A stretch of DNA of 11,588 bases from Pseudomonadota bacterium (GTDB lineage: Bacteria; Myxococcota_A; Polyangia; Polyangiales; Polyangiaceae). Under the pieces are notes generated by a model, which ran no database searches, was not told the origin of the DNA, and saw only the letters and a program-made list of their open reading frames with translations. The position numbers were made by a program, and so were the translations under genes. The DNA lies in contig JAEXCN010000112.1 of the NCBI GenBank assembly GCA_023402175.1, positions 1 through 11,588 of the forward strand, written 5' to 3'. Below, piece after piece: positions 7,828-11,588 of the stretch (the stretch's first letter is position 1; each line of letters begins with the position of its first letter).

Positions 7828-9774
7828 CTACCAACCCACGAGCGTCGGCGAGGGTCGGTTCGTCTTCGTTCCGTCGCCGAGCTGGCCGTTGAGGTTCTGT
7901 CCCCAGCAACGAACGGAGCCGTCGTCACCGCTCACGCAGGAGTGGTTACTGCCTGCGACGAGCTCCGTGACGCCGGAGATGCCGGGGACGGCCGTGAGGA
8001 TCGATCGGTTCGTCGTCGTTCCGTCGCCGATCTGGCCGAAGAAGTTGTACCCCCAGCAGCGGACGGCACCATCCGTGACGCGCACGCAGGTGTGGAAGTT
8101 GCCAGCGACGAGCCTCGTCGCACCGGAGAGGAAGGAGACGGCGGTGGGGGTAAGCTTGTCCGCTGTCGTTTCGTCGCCGAGCTGGCCGTAGTTGTTGCGT
8201 CCCCAACAGCGGACGGAGCCGCCCGCGAGGCGCGCGCAGGTATGGGAACCGCCCGCAGCCAGCTCTTCGACGTCGGAGAGATCGGGGACGGCGGTGGGGG
8301 TTAGCCTGTTGTTCGTCGTCGTTCCATCGCCCACCTGGCCGTTGAAGTTCTGTCCCCAGCAGCGGACGGAGCCACCCGTGAGGCGTGCGCACATATGGCT
8401 ATTGCTCGCCCCCACCGCGAGCCCTTCGACGCCGGAGAGGTCGGGAACGGCGGTGGGGGTTAGCCTATTCGTCGTCGTTCCGTCACCGATCTGGCCGCTG
8501 TTGTTCTGTCCCCAGCAACGGACAGAGCCGCCCACGAGGCGTGCGCAGGTGAAAGTGTTGCCCGCAGCGAGCTCTTCGACGCCGAAGAGATGGGGGACGG
8601 GGGTGGGGGTAAGCTTGTTGACCGTCGTTCCATCGCCGAGCTGGCCGTTGGAATTCCACCCCCAGCAGCTGACGGTGCCCCCTGTGAGGCGGGCGCAGAC
8701 GTGATACGCGCCTCCGGCGAGCTGTTCGACACCGGAGAGGTCGGGGACGGGGGTCGGGGCAAGCCTTTGCGTCGTCGTCCCGTCGCCGAGCTGGCCGAAG
8801 GTGTTGCTCCCCCAGCAGCGGACGGAGCCGTCGGTGAGCCGCGCGCAGCTGTGGTTGGTGCCGCCAGCGAGCTTGATGCCAGGCGCCCCCCCGTCGGCGG
8901 CCTGCGGAGTGCACGCAGTAGCATTCGAGGTCGTGCTCGTCTGTCCCGCGGGACAGGGCGTGCACTGGCGATCCGCGATGCCAGTCCCGGCCGTGCTCAC
9001 GAAGCTGCCTGGCGAACATTCGGTCCAGGCCGCGCACGTCGCGGCGTTGGCGACTTCGCTGAACGTGCCGCCCCCGCACGCGGCGCACGTCCGATCGCTC
9101 GTCGCAGTTCCGTCCGCCACGACGGACAGTCCAGGCACGCAGTCGACCCAAGCGACGCAGGCCGTCCCCGGTTTGCCATCGTGATCCCACGTGCCGCTCA
9201 CGCAGGGCTCCTCGGGGGCAGTGCCTCCCGCGCAATGGGTCCCGACCTTACAGGATGCGCAGACGGGCGCCGAGGTCGACGTTCCCGCCTTCGTTTGCAC
9301 CGTGCCGGCAGCGCACGCGTTGGCCGGCAGACACGTGCTCTGGTTCGGCGACAAAGAGTAGCTGCCCTCTTCACAAGGAGCGCACTGTTGATCGGCCATC
9401 CGGTTGCCGAGACGGCTCACGTAGCTGCCCGGCGAGCACGTGGTCCAGGGCGTGCAGCTCTCCTCATCGGGGTTCGAGCTGAAGGTCCCGCCCGTACAGG
9501 GCGCGCAGGTGCGGTCGGAGGTGGCGGAGGGCGCCTTCGCGACGAAGGTGCCTGGCGCGCAATTGGACCATGGGACGCACCCATGGTTGTCCCAGCTCCT
9601 GTATGGGCACGTCGTGGGCGCGGCTCCGCTATCGGAGCTACCAGCATCCTCGGTATTGGAGCTGCCCGCGTCGTTCGACGCGGTCACCTCCTGGTCGGCG
9701 CAAGCGCCGGCCAGAACGATAGCGATGATTGCAGAGGCCGGCCAAACAGCTTTTACCAATCGGAAAATTCTCAT
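7828..9774 (-). CDS. Exported cysteine-rich array plus seven-repeat RCC1 protein
   Basis: A 648-residue exported protein. Residues 1-24 are a signal peptide and Cys25 is a possible lipidation site; the box (AGAC) is weak, so signal peptidase I cleavage is possible. A Ser/Asp/Gly linker (26-54) contains Asp-Ala-Gly motifs. Residues 56-288 hold 24 cysteines in a repeating pattern (C-x5-C-x17-C-x2-C, period 41), resembling the TNFR/ephrin-receptor-like Cys-rich repeats of extracellular proteins. Residues about 299-648 are seven RCC1 repeats of 50-52 residues with the consensus CARLxxGSVRCWGxNxxGQLGDGTT, expected to fold as a seven-bladed propeller. Each repeat has two Cys ten residues apart. It is unlikely to work as a Ran exchange factor; a surface binding role is inferred. 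The start at 9774 is preceded by AGGGAG, though only two bases away; GGGAAG lies ten bases off. It is third in a row of same-strand exported-protein genes. Confidence 0.85.
   Translation of the reverse strand: MRIFRLVKAVWPASAIIAIVLAGACADQEVTASNDAGSSNTEDAGSSDSGAAPTTCPYRSWDNHGCVPWSNCAPGTFVAKAPSATSDRTCAPCTGGTFSSNPDEESCTPWTTCSPGSYVSRLGNRMADQQCAPCEEGSYSLSPNQSTCLPANACAAGTVQTKAGTSTSAPVCASCKVGTHCAGGTAPEEPCVSGTWDHDGKPGTACVAWVDCVPGLSVVADGTATSDRTCAACGGGTFSEVANAATCAAWTECSPGSFVSTAGTGIADRQCTPCPAGQTSTTSNATACTPQAADGGAPGIKLAGGTNHSCARLTDGSVRCWGSNTFGQLGDGTTTQRLAPTPVPDLSGVEQLAGGAYHVCARLTGGTVSCWGWNSNGQLGDGTTVNKLTPTPVPHLFGVEELAAGNTFTCARLVGGSVRCWGQNNSGQIGDGTTTNRLTPTAVPDLSGVEGLAVGASNSHMCARLTGGSVRCWGQNFNGQVGDGTTTNNRLTPTAVPDLSDVEELAAGGSHTCARLAGGSVRCWGRNNYGQLGDETTADKLTPTAVSFLSGATRLVAGNFHTCVRVTDGAVRCWGYNFFGQIGDGTTTNRSILTAVPGISGVTELVAGSNHSCVSGDDGSVRCWGQNLNGQLGDGTKTNRPSPTLVGW
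7831..8880 (-). repeat. Seven tandem RCC1-coding repeats of about 150 bp
   Basis: In-frame DNA repeats inside the 648-residue gene. The element CCCCAGCAGCGGACGGAGCC (plus-strand orientation) or close variants recurs beginning at 7901, 8051, 8201, 8354, 8510, 8660 and 8810, giving steps of 150, 150, 153, 156, 150 and 150 bases. All steps are multiples of three, so the reading frame is kept. Adjacent units are similar at the DNA level, suggesting recent duplication or gene conversion. Confidence 0.9.
8911..9579 (-). repeat. Cys-rich 41-residue (123 bp) coding repeats
   Basis: Cysteines that open each unit fall at residues 66, 107, 148, 206, 247 and 288 of the 648-residue protein: steps of 41, 41, 58, 41 and 41. 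The other three positions of the unit (for example 72, 90, 93) repeat with the same steps through five units. The 58 step is a unit with a 17-residue insertion that brings two extra cysteines (181 and 191). Repeated words include CSPGSYVS/CSPGSFVS and SDRTCA. Confidence 0.85.
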
Positions 9775-9914
9775 GACTCCCTAGCTTCCCGCGACAGGCA
9801 AACTCAGCGAACCTCGCCAGAAGGCAAGGCCGTTTGGTTAATGGCTCGAGCCGGCTGCTCCACATTGGCCCAGCCTCAGCGAGCTCTAGAAGCGGAGGCG
9901 AATTGCGTCGCCGA
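9775..9914. other. Intergenic gap between the two RCC1 genes
   Basis: This 140-base gap should hold the end of the upstream 422-residue gene's transcript and any promoter for the 648-residue gene. It contains the 10-base palindrome GGCTCGAGCC at 9843-9852, but no long hairpin with a T-run and no convincing promoter boxes that I can defend. The two genes may therefore be one transcript. Confidence 0.3.
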
Positions 9915-11183
9915 TTACAAATTGACCCTCACCGACAGAGAGCTCTGCTTCAAGAGCTTCGGATCGACGGCGAGCTGCCCGAAGATGTTCGAACCCCAGC
10001 ATCGAACGGTCTCGTCAGGCATGATCGCGCATTGGTGCGACTGTCCGAGGACGACGCGAATCGGATCCACGATGCCTTCGACGGTCGACGTGACGATCGC
10101 AATGTTGTTCGCCCCCCCTCTAAAACGCACAGTCCCATCCTTCATCCTGAGGAAGAGCGACGTAGCTTTCGACCCCATGTCAAACTCCGCAACGTCGTCG
10201 AGCAGGCGTTGCGGCTCGGCCTCCGTCGGGTCGAGCAGATGCGACATCGCCCCATCCGCGGTCCAGCACCAGATCGTGCTGTCGCTCGCAAGTGCACACA
10301 CGGCGTCTCCGCCGCCACGGATCTGGGTCACACCGTGCAGATCCGCGACCTGGGTGGGACTGGAACCGAACGTGGAGTTGGATCCCCAGCCGCCCCAACA
10401 CCACACGTCACCCCCCTTCCTCCCGCACGCGAGGCTATTCGAGAGCGCGATCTCGTCGGCTGTGAAGTTCGGAATCTCGGCGGGAAGCTCGTGGAGGGTG
10501 TAGTCACGCGTTCCGAGCCCCAGCTGGCCGTCTTGGTTGGCCCCCCAACATGCGACGTTCGAGCTCGCCAGACGAGCGCAAAGAAACCCCTCACCCATTC
10601 TCACGTCCTCGACGCCCGTGAGCAACGGCACGTCAGGCGGCGCAGTCACCAGCCCAGCCAAAGGGTCGATCGAGTCCCACCGGCTCCCCCAGCATTTCAG
10701 CTGCTTATCGCGCAAAATGATGCACGTCCGTACCTTCTGAGTCGCGTAATCGATGGTACTTCGCATCGCCACGACCTGCGAGCCATCATCCATCAGGATC
10801 GCCTGGGGAACAAAGGTCTCCACCGACGTAGCAGATGCTTCCCCGCGCCCGAGCTGCCCCGCCCGATTGTCCCCCCAACATTTCGTGGTGACGACGCCCG
10901 AGCGATTCACCCGCGCGCAAGTCATGGCGGGTCCAGCCCACATATCCTCGACAGTGGACTCCTCCCCGCTTCCAGCGTCCGATCGCGGACCTCGATGACG
11001 CCCGGAGTCGGCGTCCGCGGCAGACGCGTCTTCCATGCCGCCGTCGCGCTCGAGTACGTCGGCCGCGTCGACCGCCGAAGCGTCCGGAGGGAAGTCGCTT
11101 CGCGGCGCCTCCACGGCAGCACACCCCGCGAGGACGAAAGACTGCACAATGCTCCAGCTACGCGCCGCGGCTTTGAAGTTCAT
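9915..11183 (-). CDS. Divergent RCC1-repeat lipoprotein
   Basis: A 422-residue predicted lipoprotein. The signal peptide ends LAGC with Cys21, a good lipobox. Residues 22-80 are an Asp/Ala/Ser-rich linker. The rest is a degenerate RCC1-type propeller of seven units. Cys pairs occur at 89/102, 154/164, 202/212, 253/262, 296/306 and 385/395, the second Cys usually inside CWG. The sixth unit (about 342-356) keeps the hydrophobic and Gly pattern (RMKDGTVRFRGG) but has Phe at both Cys positions. The GQLG signature survives in units 1, 3 and 7 only. The start is supported by AGAGGAAG just before ATG 11183, with GAGG four bases away. It is probably a diverged relative of the 648-residue neighbour, without the Cys-rich array. 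Role unknown; a surface-exposed binding scaffold is inferred. The GC content looks lower than in tamB. Confidence 0.82.
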   Translation of the reverse strand: MNFKAAARSWSIVQSFVLAGCAAVEAPRSDFPPDASAVDAADVLERDGGMEDASAADADSGRHRGPRSDAGSGEESTVEDMWAGPAMTCARVNRSGVVTTKCWGDNRAGQLGRGEASATSVETFVPQAILMDDGSQVVAMRSTIDYATQKVRTCIILRDKQLKCWGSRWDSIDPLAGLVTAPPDVPLLTGVEDVRMGEGFLCARLASSNVACWGANQDGQLGLGTRDYTLHELPAEIPNFTADEIALSNSLACGRKGGDVWCWGGWGSNSTFGSSPTQVADLHGVTQIRGGGDAVCALASDSTIWCWTADGAMSHLLDPTEAEPQRLLDDVAEFDMGSKATSLFLRMKDGTVRFRGGANNIAIVTSTVEGIVDPIRVVLGQSHQCAIMPDETVRCWGSNIFGQLAVDPKLLKQSSLSVRVNL

Positions 11184-11203
11184 GCTTCCTCTGCTTCTGT
11201 AGT

Positions 11204-11231
11204 CCGCCGAAGCGCGCCTGCGCGTCGGCGG
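11204..11231 (-). terminator. Strong hairpin between IgGFc-type gene and RCC1 gene
   Basis: A 28-base inverted repeat: outer arms CCGCCGA and TCGGCGG pair perfectly (7 bp), then after one A/G mismatch four more G-C pairs and a G-T pair close a two-base loop. It lies 27 bases after the stop of the IgGFc-type gene and 20 bases before the RCC1 ATG on the minus strand. No T-tract follows, so it may be a Rho-dependent pause site, an mRNA-stabilising element or an attenuator rather than an intrinsic terminator. Confidence 0.45.
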
Positions 11232-11258
11232 TCCGTGTCGAGGCCGTAAAAGCCCGAC

Positions 11259-11588
11259 CTACTTGACGGACACCTGCGTAGCCGAGAGCGTTCGAACACC
11301 CGCACCTGCCGGATAGGCGTAGCTCGACGCTCTGCCGAAGCCCCAGACGGTCACGGTGAAGGGGCCATTGCTTTGCATCTCATGTACGCCGTTCGTGCAC
11401 TGGCCGGCGGGAAACGACTGCGGCCTGAACCCGCGCACCATGTTCACATACGCGTATTCAAAGCGTCCCTCTTTACCAATCGGCCGCCAATCGGTGATGA
11501 GCCCTACGCAATCTAGACGCACGTCTTGGAACCCTCGCCCCTCATCCCGACGAACGACGACCAGGCTCGTGTACGCATAAGACATATC
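11259..11588 (-). CDS. IgGFc-binding-type protein, C-terminal fragment (runs off right edge)
   Basis: The last 109 codons are visible, with the frame open beyond base 11588 (an in-frame ATG at 11585 is probably internal). The segments CTNGVHEMQSNGPFTVTVWG and SSYAYPAGAGVRTL resemble the C-terminal end of the IgGFc-binding-type proteins that are frequent in myxobacterial genomes. This is recognition from memory of the family. These proteins are large and exported; their name comes from a similarity to the mammalian mucus protein FCGBP, and their bacterial role is not established. The region is beta-rich, with two cysteines (from the Asp before the internal Met, about residues 27 and 64), and ends QVSVK. 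The gene heads a minus-strand row of three exported-protein genes. The identification is probable, not certain, since the N-terminal domain is outside the window. Confidence 0.68.
   Translation of the reverse strand, partial: DMSYAYTSLVVVRRDEGRGFQDVRLDCVGLITDWRPIGKEGRFEYAYVNMVRGFRPQSFPAGQCTNGVHEMQSNGPFTVTVWGFGRASSYAYPAGAGVRTLSATQVSVK

Noticed and set aside
7831..8880. Regular 150-base repeats considered as a CRISPR-like or satellite array
   Set aside because: The periodicity is in-frame, the whole unit is conserved rather than a short repeat with unique spacers, and it encodes RCC1 blades.
7828..9774. A Ran-type nucleotide exchange role from RCC1 similarity
   Set aside because: The protein has an export signal, a disulfide-rich array and Cys-paired blades, so it acts outside the cytoplasm.
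8590..10503. A 637-residue plus-strand open frame across both RCC1 genes
   Set aside because: It runs antisense through two clearly coding repeat proteins and the gap between them, and its sequence is low-complexity Arg/Ala/Gly without a signal or domain.
9834..11249. A 471-residue plus-strand open frame opposite the 422-residue RCC1 lipoprotein
   Set aside because: The minus-strand frame has a signal peptide, a lipobox, a ribosome site and RCC1 motifs; this frame has none.

Overview
The window is GC-rich DNA that looks like a myxobacterium (Myxococcota, probably the Polyangia side, such as Labilithrix, Sorangium or Sandaracinus relatives). This is inferred from several traits together: strong GC bias with long open shadow frames, lipoproteins with Asp-Ala-Gly-rich linkers, exported RCC1-repeat proteins, an IgGFc-binding-type C-terminus, and a WxxGxW lipoprotein. 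No rRNA, tRNA, CRISPR array or mobile element was seen.

Region 1 (1-671, minus strand): a small lipoprotein with a Trp/Gly core, followed through a 4-base ATGA overlap by the start of a one-helix membrane protein that runs off the left edge. Region 2 (672-874) is a divergent intergenic stretch. Region 3 (875-7668, plus strand) is a translation and assembly module: a three-POTRA Omp85 barrel (TamA-like) with a lipobox, overlapping by one base a 1551-residue TamB/DUF490 protein. The barrel sits in the outer membrane, and the TamB-like protein probably spans the periplasm from an inner-membrane anchor. Region 4 (7669-7827) is a convergent intergenic stretch with two strong inverted repeats.

Region 5 (7828-11588, minus strand) holds three head-to-tail genes for exported proteins. 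They are the C-terminal part of an IgGFc-binding-type protein (cut by the right edge), a 422-residue divergent RCC1-type lipoprotein, and a 648-residue protein. The last combines a 41-residue-period cysteine-rich array with seven near-identical RCC1 repeats, each carrying a Cys pair. The two RCC1 genes are probably related.

Every gene in the window appears to encode an envelope or exported protein. The most interesting points are the lipoprotein form of TamA (a TamL-like layout), the very regular disulfide-rich architecture of the RCC1 proteins, including one blade in the 422-residue protein that has lost both cysteines together, and the clustering of three candidate surface proteins beside a TAM module. 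I see no clear new enzymatic or defence system.
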